From Polyporus tsugae (lineage: Eukaryota > Basidiomycota > Agaricomycetes > Polyporales > Polyporaceae): DNA of 64,000 bases. The notes under the pieces were generated by a model, which was not told the DNA's origin, did not search any database, and was given only the letters and a program-made list of their open reading frames with translations. A program made the position numbers and the translations under genes. Shown piece by piece: positions 42,398 to 53,504 of the stretch. The DNA lies in NCBI GenBank assembly GCA_024305745.1, contig JAHRBS010000010.1, forward strand, positions 2,115,501 to 2,179,500, read 5' to 3'. Position 1 is the stretch's first letter, and every line of letters begins with the position of its first letter.

Positions 42398-44932
42398 TCA
42401 CCGCGGCCGCGCCGAGTTCCGGCCTTCGTCGTCGTCGTCGTCCCCCACGTCGAAGATCGCCTCGTCGTCGGGCAAGGTCCCCGCGCGCTCCTTGCCTTTG
42501 CGCGGGTGGAAGCTACTGTCGCCGTTGGGCTCGTCGGGGAGGGTCGAGTTCAGCGGGATGCTCTCTTCCAGCGTCGAGATCGGCAGGCCGCGGAGGCGCG
42601 CCGTGGGGCGCCTCCTGCGCCACCACAAGAACGCTCCGACGGCGACGGCGATAAGGACGAGAACGAGCGCCGCCGAGCCGGCGTTGTAGTACGCTTGCGT
42701 CAAGGAGAAGTTAGTCTCCGCGACGCGATGAGAAAATGTCGGCACGCTATATCGCACCTTCCCACATCGCCTTGTCCTGCTCTGGGGTCTTCGTGGACAC
42801 CGGGGTGGGTGTCGCGGCCTCGTCGAGTACGCCGGGGAGCGGTTTCGCGTCGCCTCCCACGGCGCTGGGAATGCGTGCGGAGCCGTCGGTGATCGCGGTG
42901 AAGTTCACGCCCATGAAGCGCAGGATCATGTCGTGCGCGACGTGCGGCGTGTCGAACCCGACCATGTGTGAGGCGTCGAAGATCTGTGGAGTGGATGCAG
43001 GTTAAGAGAGGGGATGTGCGACTGCGTCTATGTGAGATCGGACAGCGGGCGCACCTTGGCGTACGTGAGGTTGCGGGAGGCGACCCACGTCCCGGCGGGT
43101 TTGCCGCCGACCATCCAGGAGAGCGTCTCGACTTTCTACGGAGATTAACCAAGGTTAGCGTTGGTGCGCGGCCGCCTAACTTTTTGAGGGTCGGGCACTG
43201 ACCCCGAGTCCAGTCTCGCCATTCCAGTGCATGGCCTGGATCATGCTCTCCACGCCGACGTAGTTGCAAATGAGGTCTTGGTCCCCGACGAAGAGCATGA
43301 CCGGGATTTTTTCCAGCACCCGCGGGAGGACCGTGATTGACGAGTTGGACGCGCGCACGGAGAACTCGGTATGCACACGACTCCTGCATTCGATCCACTT
43401 GCCAGGGGCCTGGTCTGCGTGCAATGCGGAAACGACGTCTCGACGCTGTGAACAAAAGGTTTATCAGGAATCAGGAAAGCAACATGCGAGGAAGGTGGCG
43501 CACAGCAAGGTACTTGTACACGGCGTCAAGATCCGGTGGCCAGTTCATGCCGCATTGCGGAAAGTTGTCGTCTAGCCGCACGTCGTAGACGTTGACGCAT
43601 TTTTCGACGCCGTTCACCCTGTTGTGAGGTGATTGATCGCCATGTGAAGAACCTTCATCTATATCGCTGCATGGACGTACTTGTGGCTCTTTCCCATGAT
43701 AACTTCCAACATGACGGCCTCGCAGACGTCGACATGCACCGGTTCCTTGTCTGTGATTTTGGCCATCTCAGCCATGCACCGGTCTGTTGTCTCCTTGGCG
43801 GTCTTATACGCCTGCCGTATCCAACAGCGGTCAGTTGTAAGCCAAGTCTTTTGATTGAGTTGGCATACCGCAGAAGTCTCTTCAAGAATACTATGCTTCA
43901 CGCCGTAATCGAGGTACGCGGGGTATTGTCTTCGAGCGTCCATCCAGCCATTCCCAATAGCAGCACCCTTCAGCGGAATATTCAGGTTGGAGTTGAGGAC
44001 TGCGTCCGCAAAATATGGGATATATTGTCCTGCAAAGCTCTCGCCAGTGATATAAGCCTAGATTGGGGACGCTGTCAGCGCGGATTGACGAAGGGGGCGG
44101 ACGAGCTTCAGCACATACATCGACGTTCTTGTATTCGGGGAAAACCCTATAGAAATTCCGCAAGAACTCTATGAAGTGTCCGGAAGCCTAAAACAGTCAT
44201 TACACAGTTGTAGAATTACGGGCGCGAGCATACCTCGGGAAGTTCGTGGTCGAACTTATTTGAAGATCCATACGAGAAGCCGGTACCCACGGGCTGGTCA
44301 ACTGAGCGAGACGAGAGAAGAATAAGTCGAGGAGGGGATTTGGTAGCAGCGGAGATTACGTACCGAACACCACGGTCGCATACTCCTCCCACCCGCCATC
44401 GGCGGTCTTGAGTCCCCCCTTCCCATCTACCCTCCATGGTCCAATTTCCATCATGAGACCGTCAAACGACGAGCATCCTGGCCCGCCCTACACAATCGCA
44501 TGAAGATGTTTCAATACAACACACGGCAGTGAAAATACAACACACGGCAGTGAATTAGTTGAGAACTCACGTTTAGCCAAAAGAGAATCCGCTCCTTGTC
44601 CGCCGTTCGCCGCGCCTTGATCATGAAAAAGTAAAGGTGCGCGGTGACGTCCGTCGGCGACGCGGCAGCCGCATTTGGGTCCGACGAGAGATGGCCTCCG
44701 TACATGCGAAGGGGTCGCCTCTCATCCTGATGCAGGTCGGGGAGGGTTGGGATGTAGAAAGAGGCGGCGGAGGGAACTGTGCTCGCATGTCAGCCATGCA
44801 CAATTGCAGTGGAACACAACGAATACGGAGGTCTTGACACTCACCATCTGTGGGTGCGCCGGAGGTATATGGGAAGAGCGATGCCAAAGGGTAAAGCAAT
44901 GACGCCAGGTATGGGGGAAATATGGAACGCAT
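42398..44932 (-). CDS. KEX1: Pheromone-processing carboxypeptidase Kex1 (serine carboxypeptidase D)
   Basis: Twelve exons (minus order): 44932-44845, 44776-44571, 44487-44364, 44301-44234, 44187-44119, 44057-43869, 43811-43681, 43618-43504, 43445-43203, 43135-43055, 42983-42758 and 42693-42398; 611 residues. It has an N-terminal signal peptide ([20 protein letters not shown]), [11 protein letters not shown] (oxyanion hole), [10 protein letters not shown] (Ser192), [10 protein letters not shown] (Asp387) and [10 protein letters not shown] (His444), the full catalytic triad. A single membrane segment ([19 protein letters not shown]) follows, then an acidic cytosolic tail ([10 protein letters not shown]). 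Kex1 trims C-terminal Lys/Arg from secretory propeptides in the late Golgi. The last intron acceptor was set at CGCAAG/CG because the nearer AG leads to a stop. Confidence 0.96.
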
Positions 44933-45639
44933 GACAGCGCGGTGCTCCTCGCGTCGCGCGAGGCCTGAGGCGATTAATCTAGCCGCGGGATAGCCACCAG
45001 GCGTGACCAAGCTGAGCGGAAGCGGTCGAAGGACGAGTTGATACCTGGGAGAGCCAGGTCAACGATGCTCAGAGGGCAGCAGGTGTCGAGGAGAGGGAGG
45101 ATGTCGTGGACAAGTGGGACAGGCTACAACACGCTCCGCGTGGACCGTGGTCGCTGCGCGGGCCAAGTCTATTCTCAGCTCGTATTCCGCACATCCACGC
45201 GAGGCCGCCTGAGCTGCGGCCACGACGAATAAACACCATCTCATTCCCCGAGGTCCCAGCCATTGGCCAAATCCAACAGCGCGTTCTGTCACTCCTGCAG
45301 CCTCCATCATGCATACTAGCATAGCGCACTCGCTGACAAGTAGCGCGGACTATCGGGAAAAGCGTTGAGACTTGGTTGAGACAGCATCAGCCCCCAGGCA
45401 CGGCCCTGTCTTATCTCCGTTCTCATGTGGGCTGGCAAAATGGCGTAGGCCGCGCTGGGTAACCCAGGGTAAGTACTGTTCGCGGCGATTGCGTTCGCGC
45501 CTCCAACCTCACCTCATCCTCACCCCCACCCACACCCCGCATCCCTTCTGCTCTCTCCCCTCATCTTCACTCTCCTCCCCGACCCCTCGTCCGCCTCGAT
45601 TTCGGGCCGCGTCACCTCGTCTACATCGAACTTGACGCC
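44933..45639. other. Divergent promoter region, KEX1 / ER membrane protein
   Basis: 707 bp between divergent start codons, C/T-rich on the plus strand just before 45,640. No TATA box or gene is evident. Confidence 0.45.
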
Positions 45640-47005
45640 ATGAAGCTCTCCGGGATACTCTTCACCTCCTTCCTCTGCGCGGCGTCCGCGCACGCCCAGT
45701 ACTTCTCTGCCGGATGGTCCCCCGGCCAGAAAGCCCCGCCCGAGCAGGCCCCGCCCGAGCCCGCGTACACCTTCGACCCCGCCGCGCACTCTGCGTCGAA
45801 CCCTGCCTCTGGTGCTGAGGCTGGGGCCGGTGGGAAGCAGCTCGGCTTCGTGGACAGACTTTTGACTTCGGGTCCCGTCGCCTCGCTGTTTGGGAAGCTG
45901 GGGGTGAACGTGTCGGACGCAGTCGCGCAGGGGGCGTTGTCGCCATGGGACGAGCGGATACCCCTCATCACGGACGAGAACTTCCAGGAAATCATTGTGA
46001 ACGAGACGATGACGGCGGAGCAGGAGCAGGAGCGCGTGTGGTTCCTCATCATGTGCGTGTCGTCTTCTTGCTTCCTGTTTCTCTTGCCCCTTTCGCCTTC
46101 ATACTCCCCACCTTCAGCTTTCGAGCGTAAGCTAGGGATGTGGAGTGTTGTATGAAGCGTGGCTTGTAGAAGACTGAGAAAAGAACGCTAATGTCAATGG
46201 CTGGATGTCTTGCAGTTCCGTGACAAGCTCGCAGAACAGCGAAATTTCCAAGATCGTCGACAAGTCCTTCGACGACGCCTACAACCAGACCCTCATCGCC
46301 GGCGACCTCCCGCACGTTCGGTGGGGCCGTATCGATTACATGTCGGTCACGTACATCACGACCAAGTGGTCTGTCTGGACGTACGTCTTCTCACTATCTC
46401 TCTCCCGCATACAGACCCATGTTGCGCGCCCATATTCTCCTGTTATACAGCGCGCGCTAATGTTTGTTTGAATGATACGTACAGGGGACCGTTCCTGGTG
46501 CTTCTCAGGGATCGCGGGCAGACGCTCCGGTTCTACAAGGCGGACCGCGTCCGTGTCAGCGCGGACCTCATTCGCGAGCTTCTGACCGAGGAACTCTGGC
46601 GGGAGACCCCCATCTGGGACTCCAACTTCGCGCCCGGCCGCAAGCGGTACGTTTTCTACAACCCATTTGAGATCGCGGACATGTGCACTGACATGTCTTC
46701 TCAGCGAATTCGTGCTGGAATACTACGCGCTTGCGATGACGCACATCTTCAACGTTCTCAACCGCATCCCCCGCTTCCTGCTCATGATCGTTTCCGGCGG
46801 TGTCGCGAGCATTGTGATGCGCTTCCTCCACAAGCCCCAGCCGCAGGGCGCGAACAAGCAGCAGCAGCCACAGCCCGAGTCGACGTCCAAGAAGGTTGTG
46901 CAGTCCGACGCGGGTACGACTGTGAGCGGAACCACTGCCGTAGCGTCCTCTACCGCAACCTCGAGCCCAAAGAAGAGCAAACAGCGAAAAGCCGGGAAGA
47001 AGTAG
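45640..47005 (+). CDS. ER membrane protein with thioredoxin-like domain lacking the CxxC motif (putative)
   Basis: Four exons, 45640-46052, 46216-46380, 46485-46646 and 46705-47005, give 346 residues. A signal peptide (MKLSGILFTSFLCAASAHAQ, cleaved near Ala19) precedes a Pro/Ala-rich lumenal part. The middle (about 115-235) has the strand-helix pattern of a thioredoxin fold: ERVWFLIISVTSS, then HVRWGRIDYMSVTYITTKWS and GPFLVLLRDRGQTLRFY. No Cys-x-x-Cys is present, so it is unlikely to be a redox enzyme. A hydrophobic segment (IPRFLLMIVSGGVASIVMRF) forms one membrane span, followed by a Lys-rich cytosolic tail that ends KAGKK, a candidate di-lysine ER-retrieval signal. The fold assignment is an inference from the pattern. 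Confidence 0.72.
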
Positions 47006-47296
47006 AGGGTCGCTGGCGTTGCGTGCCGCATAACTTATTCCAGAGCTGTATGTGTGGGTTGCCCGGGTTGAAAACGGGTGTTAACATATGTATAAGCAAC
47101 ATGAATGTGCCCAGTTCTGCTTGTACTTGATTTACGTTTCGGATTCTTTGTAATATCCTATTTTGCTTGTTCACAAGTCTCGCTGCTGTGCACGCAATCT
47201 GGAGCAGTGGCCCTCGGGCATCTGGAGCGGTGATTATAAGTAGATGGATGATATGGTACAGCGTGCAATAAGTCATGGGGCAGAAAGCGAGACGTA

Positions 47297-48360
47297 TCAC
47301 TCCTTGAAGGGGTACTCGAACGCAGGCTGGTCTTTCCGGCGCCAGAGCTTCTTCCTGAAGAGGAGAAATGAGCGAGACAGAGATCGGCATGGGAGGCAAC
47401 GCACTTCTTCTTGATCCTGAGGTCCTCAGCGAAGACCTCTAAGCAGTACTTGGCCTTGAACTCGCGGATGAAGCGGGGATCCCAGAGCTCGCTGGCGATG
47501 CCGAGGTCCTTGCAGCAGCGCATGAGCGCGTTGCTCTTGCACGCCTCGGTCGCAGTGGGGATGCCGTTAGGATCGAAGTACTCCTGTTCTCCTCGGGCGA
47601 TACCCACGAGTCTGCCACCCAACCCCTATTGAATACTGCCACGTCTTCAGAGAGATCAAATGTGCACTCACCGGCCCAGGCAGACCAGGGCGTACTCCCT
47701 GCTCACGACCTTCGGTCCGACATTCGTCTCGCTCCGAGGCGCAAGACCCCACCCGCCGGGCCCAAACGCCTTGTTCAGCACGCGGCGGTACTTTATTTCG
47801 GGGAGGTAGATCAAGCCATCTGCGACCCACAGGATGAGCGAGATTCTCTTAGGGGTCCAACGTTGAGTTCGTGACGTACCCGGTTTGATCTCGACGTCTA
47901 CAGGGTCCACGGGCGCGAGGAGCATCTCCGCGACCTCCCGCGGGAAGGGCTGCGTCGACAGTCCAAAGTAGCTCTTGGACCAATCTGGGGCGTTCGGGTC
48001 GGCAGGGGACCCTGCGATCGTTGCTGACTCGGCGAACTCAAGGGGGACGACCGAAGCCAAGGTGCGATTCGTGGGGGTCAAAGAAACATCTTGGAGGGCG
48101 GAAGAAGAGGGGACGCTCTCAGGCTGCGCGGAGTACGCTTCGGGGGGGACGTCGACCTCGTTGGCGGCGGCTGAGCTGGACTTTTCCTTTTCCTCGGTCG
48201 CGCTTGCGCGTGCAGTGTAGGTTCTGGGGGCCGTTCGCGTAGCATAAGCCGTTTTGGTTGTCGGGCGGGCAGTGGCGGTCGCGTAGGTTCTCGTCGCAGC
48301 TGTGACGGAAGAAGAGAGCCGGGCTTTCCCCACAGCTCTGAGCAGGAATCGGGTGGACAT
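47297..48360 (-). CDS. MGM101: Mitochondrial genome maintenance protein Mgm101
   Basis: Four exons (minus order), 48360-47880, 47819-47672, 47611-47405 and 47354-47297, encode 297 residues. The N-terminus ([19 protein letters not shown]) is a clear mitochondrial presequence. The conserved domain (about 130-297) has [61 protein letters not shown], a [20 protein letters not shown] block and a Lys-rich end ([13 protein letters not shown]). Mgm101 is a Rad52-related single-strand annealing protein in mitochondrial nucleoids that is needed for mtDNA repair and stability. An upstream in-frame Met at 48390 would give a more hydrophobic start; the Met at 48360 fits better. It is divergent from the gamma-tubulin-complex gene. 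Confidence 0.96.
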
Positions 48361-48695
48361 GGTGGTGAGGAGGAGAAGGTGGACCGTCACTGGTCACTGG
48401 TCAGGGCTGCAGAGAGGAGATGAGTGACGGTGACGACGCGCTCCTTTCACTGGCACGCGTGACCAGCGCGACGCGTGACATGTCACAACCGATCGCGACT
48501 CCCGGTGGCTGCGGCGCGCTCAGGCTCAGGCTCACCTTGTGTTTAGCCACCAACGCAGCCGCACCCTGACATCGCAGCGGGGGGTACTACAGATCCTCCA
48601 ACGTAAGCATAGCATCCTATAGTATATACGATTGAGGGATTGATATTTAATACTCATCGGTTCTCAAGTAAACTTAGTCTCTCCTAGTAGGCGGC
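48361..48695. promoter_or_regulatory. Divergent promoter region, MGM101 / gamma-tubulin-complex gene
   Basis: 335 bp between divergent starts. A short AT-rich part around 48,610-48,660 (ATAGTATATACG, TTGATATTTAATA) lies about 40-80 bp before the plus-strand ATG and may contain its TATA element. Confidence 0.45.
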
Positions 48696-51600
48696 ATGCG
48701 TCCCTCTAGCTCTGGCTCACGACCGGCTACCCGACAGCCTCAAGCTGGTCCCTCCAACTCGAATCCTCCATCGGCTACATTCCTTCGTCCCGACAAGGAT
48801 GGATGGTATGGGACCTCGGAGCCACAGCTTAGCGCGTCCTCGACCCGACCGCCCTCAGCCGCTGGCCTTCGTCCATCTTCTGGTGCCTCGCGGCCACCTC
48901 CGTCTAGCACATCCACACGACCTTCTTCAAGTGCAGCAATGAGACCCCCATCGAGCACAGCTATGCGACCGCCCTCCAGTGCGCCTATGAGACCGCCATC
49001 CAGCGCGTCTATGCGCGCCCCACCCATTCGGTCCTCCCAAAGTGCACCTCTCAGACCTTCCTCCAGCGCATCCATCCGGCCACCATCCAGCGCTTCGCTC
49101 AGGCCGTCGTCCAGCTTGTCAGTAAGACCGGCATCGAGTGCCTCGACTCTTCGCCCGAGCACAAGCGCATCGATTAGGCGACCTGGCTCTCGACTGTCGC
49201 AGCGACCTACTTCACGACAGTCCATCCGAATAGTCCCTCTATGCGAGACGCTTGTGGCACAGGTGACTGGAATAACCTCGGCATCGGACGAGGAGAGCTA
49301 CCAGACTGCTGTGGAATATGCCTCCAATAATCTGGACTCAACTATGAGGCCCGGGGGCAGCGGGGACTTCACGACGATAGACAAGGTGGTGAGAGGGTAG
49401 GTGGCCCGCGTTCCTCCCCGAAAGCTTTTGCTGAAACTGCTCAGCCATGTCAAGAAGGCGCGGATTACTTCTGCAGATGTGTTGGCGGACGCGTTGGACA
49501 GAGTATACAAGAAGCTCAAGGAACAGACACAGAAGCACAGCGATCTTGACGCGGACATTCAGGTCTGGAAATGGCATAATCTTGCTTAGAAGACAATTCT
49601 GAGCGGTTTTATTTCTATCAGCGATCGCGAATACCCGATCACCTAAACTTCTTGGTAGGTTTCAATGCGCATCAGCTCAAGAGCGATTTTTTGAATAGGC
49701 AGCAGGTTTTCCTCTCCAACGCCCCGACATCAATAACATTAGCCACCGCTAAGGCAATCATCGACAAGATCAACAACCCTCAGCCGGAGAAAACGAAGCT
49801 CACATGGAATGACATTCTTGCAGAAGAGCCACTCGAAGGCCAGCATTGGGAAGGCGTATACGGAATTCCTCCGGGAAGCACTGTAGAGAACTGGGGTAGC
49901 CGCAGTGATGGCAGCGCTCCCTCCCTTTCGCCTTGGGATAGCGAGTCTGACGTGGACGAGTCGAGGTCGGCTTCTCGTTTGTCTCACATACCAGAGACGC
50001 CGCCTACGCCTCCCGCCGATGAACATGGCCTGGAAGTGCCGAGATTGGATCCTCCCCTCGATCCGATGAATGCGTACGGATATCGCCAGGACATGGAGGA
50101 GCTCCACTCCAGACAGTATTGGAGATCGGATTGGCGGTCGGATGCTTCTGTCAGCCAACAGTTCGATCTCGGCGATGCTTCATCTCTTGGTGAGAACACC
50201 TCCCCAATTTACTGCTTGTGAAAGCTAGAGCTCCCTTGCAACAGCGCCATCTTTCCACCGCGTACTAGGTTCACGAGCCGTGCTGAGTATTGACGGGCCA
50301 AGCACGGAGGTTTGTCCCTCATCAGTAAACATGAACAGGCGTACTGATGCATCGGACAGAACTATCGACATGAGCAGGATGTCGTCCGCGAAGTCATCAC
50401 AGGTCTTCAAGGCCGAAGAAATATGATGTTCACGTGGGTACACACTGGGCCGGAAGTTTTCTTGTTTGTCGTGCGTATATTTGCTGTTACACTTGCCACG
50501 TCCTGCGATTTACCTTAGCTGCCCTAGTTATCACTTTCCGCTCCCCGTCTGCTACACCTCACAGCAGGTGCTCAAGCTTCCATCATCTCGTCTTTCGCGT
50601 CTCTGGCTACCACCCTTGTTCATCTCCGCAAGTTCTCCTCCGCAATCTTCACCAAAGCGTCGGGCAGGACGCTGCCCACGTCTGGCAGTCAAGGGCAGCC
50701 AGCGTACCTCTCACGGGCGCAACGACGAAGCACTCAGACGCTCGAAGCATTTGCGGATGCCCTGGACACCGAGGTTCGTGCATTCGATGCCTGGTGTGCA
50801 CAACGCGAAGAGGACATCTGTCACGCTCGGGCTGGGGTTGGTGGAAAGCTCGTTGTCTCGCTCCTGAGCCTCGAAAAAGCCATCCGAGACAACTTTAGCA
50901 TGTCCTTCCCCGTCCTCCTCGATATCGTGCGCACGGTTGTGCGGCGTTCGCAGCGTCTGCACGGCAAAGACGAGACCCCCGAAATCTGGACACTCCCCGA
51001 CCTGCCCCAGCGCGCCTCGCCCTCGACGATCACCGCTATTTTGCTCGATGCCCTCCTGGTCGCAGCGCAAGAACACGTCTCGATGGGCGACTCGGTGACT
51101 TCGTGCGCCATCGTCCGCGTCTTCACCGCGAGCGCGGAGCCTGTGTGGTCCATGATCTACAGGTGGATGCGCGACGGGATGCCGGTGCGCGACGGACAGC
51201 TCGGCGCGCTGGCGCCCACCACCCAGGCCCAGGTGCACCATTCCCCCCTTCGGGTGCTACAAGACGAGTTCTTCGTGGAGGACAACGAGATGCTCATGCT
51301 CGACCCGGACTTCTGGGCCGACGGCTTTGCGCTGCGCGACGGGCACCAAGGGAGTGAGGGCGCCGATGTGGAGGGGCGGCCGACGAGCGTGCCGGTCTTC
51401 CTCGTGCATGTGGCGGAGCTCGTGCTCGCGACAGGGAGGGTGACGGGGCTGCTGCGCGTGCTGGGCATATCGTCCCTCTTCGACGGGGAGCCGCTGGAGG
51501 ACGGGACGACCACGAAGCCGTGGATGGCGGACTGGCGTTCGTTCAGGACGCTCCTCGAGCGGCCCCAGGTGCACAAACTCGTCGATGGCGCGGGGGAGGT

Positions 51601-53136
51601 GACGGGGTCATCGGAAGGTACCGTCGCATCGTCCGAGAACCTCTCACGGATCGTGTACGACGAGCTTCTGCCGTACTCGGAGGTGGCCCACGAGGCGCTG
51701 CGGAGGGTGCTGGTGGACGAGTGCGAGCTGTGGACGCACCTGAACGCCATGGAGGATCTGTTCTTGATGCGGAGAGGGGATGCTATGTCGCACTTCGTCG
51801 ATATCCTCTTCACTAGGGTAAGTCCACCATGCTCGTATCCAACACCTGCTGACTACGTCTCCGTTCCATACTTAGATGGACACCCGCGAGCGGTGGAACG
51901 ACTTCCACTTCATGAACTCCGCCTTCCGCGACGTCGTCGCGCTCTTCTCAAGGCGCACGCGCTGGGTCGACGCGTCGCTCGTCCGGTTCTCCTTTCCCAA
52001 GGTCCCAGGGCAAGGCGCGCTGCAGGAGAAGAACATCGCGCAGACAGTCCGTGCACTTGACGGGCTGCTCATCGAGTACGCGGTGCCGTTCCCGCTCACA
52101 TACATCTTTGGTCCGCGGACGACGCGTGTGTACTCGAGCATATTCACACTGGTGCTGCAGATACGCAGGGCGAAGAGTGTACTGGAGAGAATATTGGTGC
52201 GGGGTGGGCTCGCGGCCGGCAAGCAGCTCGACGCGGAGATGAAGGTGTTCTATGCGATGCGCGGGAGGCTGTCGTGGTTTGTCAAGTGAGTTGCGATAAC
52301 TATGTTACTTGGCCCGATGGCTGACGGTTGGCTTTAGTACCTTGTTGAACTTCATAACGACAAACGTGAGCAGTGTGGTCGCAGTGAATGTGTCATTTAG
52401 CTGACAAGCGTACAGGTTCTCCATACCCAAATCCTCAAATTTCACGAAGCGTTCCGAGAGGCAAAGTCGTTCGATGACATGATCCGACTACAGAATGAAC
52501 AGTGCGCAGTTTAGATTCTCCACTTCTGCGCCTGGAACAGGCTAACGCCTGACACTTATCAGTTTGGACAAGTTAGAGGGGCGATGCCTTCTCCAGAAAA
52601 ACGTAAGCCTCTCATACACCTTCCATTGTCTCAGCTCACACCTGGCGGCGTAGACCGTCGCGCTCCACCGCGCCATCATGTCCATCCTCGACATGTCCCT
52701 GCACTACACCGAGTGCTTCGTCTCTTTCGCCGGCGACACGACGCACGACATCTCCCGCGCCTCGCTTGTCTCCCGACACCGACACCGGCATCGCAGCCGC
52801 CGCCTGCGCAAGCAGCGACGTAATATCATCGCCTTCTCCGACGCGTCCTCGTTCCTGCACGATTCCGAGGACGACAGCTCGGACGAGGAGGGGCTGGACG
52901 AGGAGAGCCTCGCGGGACGCTCCGGGCGCGAGCCCTCGTTCTCGTTCGGGGCGTCGACGACGACGGCGTCGTTCACAGAGAACGGCTTTCTCGCACGGCT
53001 GGACAAGATGTCGTCCGAGCTCGACGCGCTCGTGCGTTTCGTGCGGAGGGGGGTGGAGAGCCTCGCCGCGGGCGCGAGTGAGGCTGGGCCGGCGTTCGGG
53101 ATCTTCGCGTTCGCGCTGGAGGACTGGGATAGGTAG
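48696..53136 (+). CDS. Gamma-tubulin complex component, Spc97/Spc98 (GCP) family
   Basis: Twelve exons, 48696-49396, 49445-49562, 49622-49654, 49706-50189, 50245-50309, 50360-50470, 50528-51817, 51876-52285, 52338-52365, 52416-52501, 52563-52602 and 52654-53136, sum to 1282 residues. The N-terminal about 190 residues are Ser/Pro/Arg repeats. GCP-type features follow: HVKKARITSADVLADALDRV, a long helical grip1 region (VREVITGLQGRRNMMFTW, ASIISSFASLATTLVHLRKF), and the C-terminal grip2 part (NIAQTVRALDGLLIEYAVPF, PLTYIFGPRTTRVYSSIFTL, VLHTQILKFHEAF). The insert with acidic Ser residues near the end is unusual. The length and insert suggest a GCP5/GCP6-type (Mod21/Alp16) subunit rather than GCP2/3, but this is not certain. 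Role: nucleation of microtubules at the spindle pole body. Confidence 0.88.
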
Positions 53137-53504
53137 TTTTGCGTTGTCATTCACGTTAGCTGAGAGTTTAGGGAGGATTAAGAAGATTAAGAAGTATAGT
53201 AACGTTACAGTGACCTGGGACTATGACTACAGCAAGTGTACAGAAGATGTGAATGCACTGGCGATAGCGGGCTTGAAGTGGTACTGCTACACGAGGTCTG
53301 GAAGGATTCAGAGTAGGTGGACCAGACAAGTGAGGTGGATCCGATGAGTGAGGTGGGTCCGGTGAGTGAGGTGGGTCCGATGAGATGAATGCACTCTTTG
53401 ACAGGGAAGCAGGATAACGAGGATGCATGCAGAATAACACAACGAAGAGTGACTGTTCGGAGAAGGGATGAAATATCGCAGGGAACACATAGGACATTCG
53501 GGAC
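53137..53504. other. Convergent 3' intergenic region
   Basis: This lies between the stops of the GCP gene (plus) and vWA gene (minus). It contains an 18-bp minisatellite (53329-53382) and otherwise no gene. Confidence 0.5.
53329..53382. repeat. Three-copy 18-bp minisatellite
   Basis: Unit AGTGAGGTGGGTCCGATG, three copies in tandem with one or two substitutions each. It falls in the 3' region between two convergent genes. Confidence 0.85.

Noticed and set aside
42398..42757. Alternative last exon of KEX1 beginning at ETNFSLTQ
   Set aside because: It needs an acceptor in a phase that does not match the upstream donor. The acceptor at 42694 fits the phase and the family sequence ([10 protein letters not shown]).
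49563..49654. Frameshift pseudogene call for the gamma-tubulin-complex gene
   Set aside because: A GT-AG intron with a good pyrimidine tract (49563-49621) keeps the frame, and the total coding length is a multiple of three.
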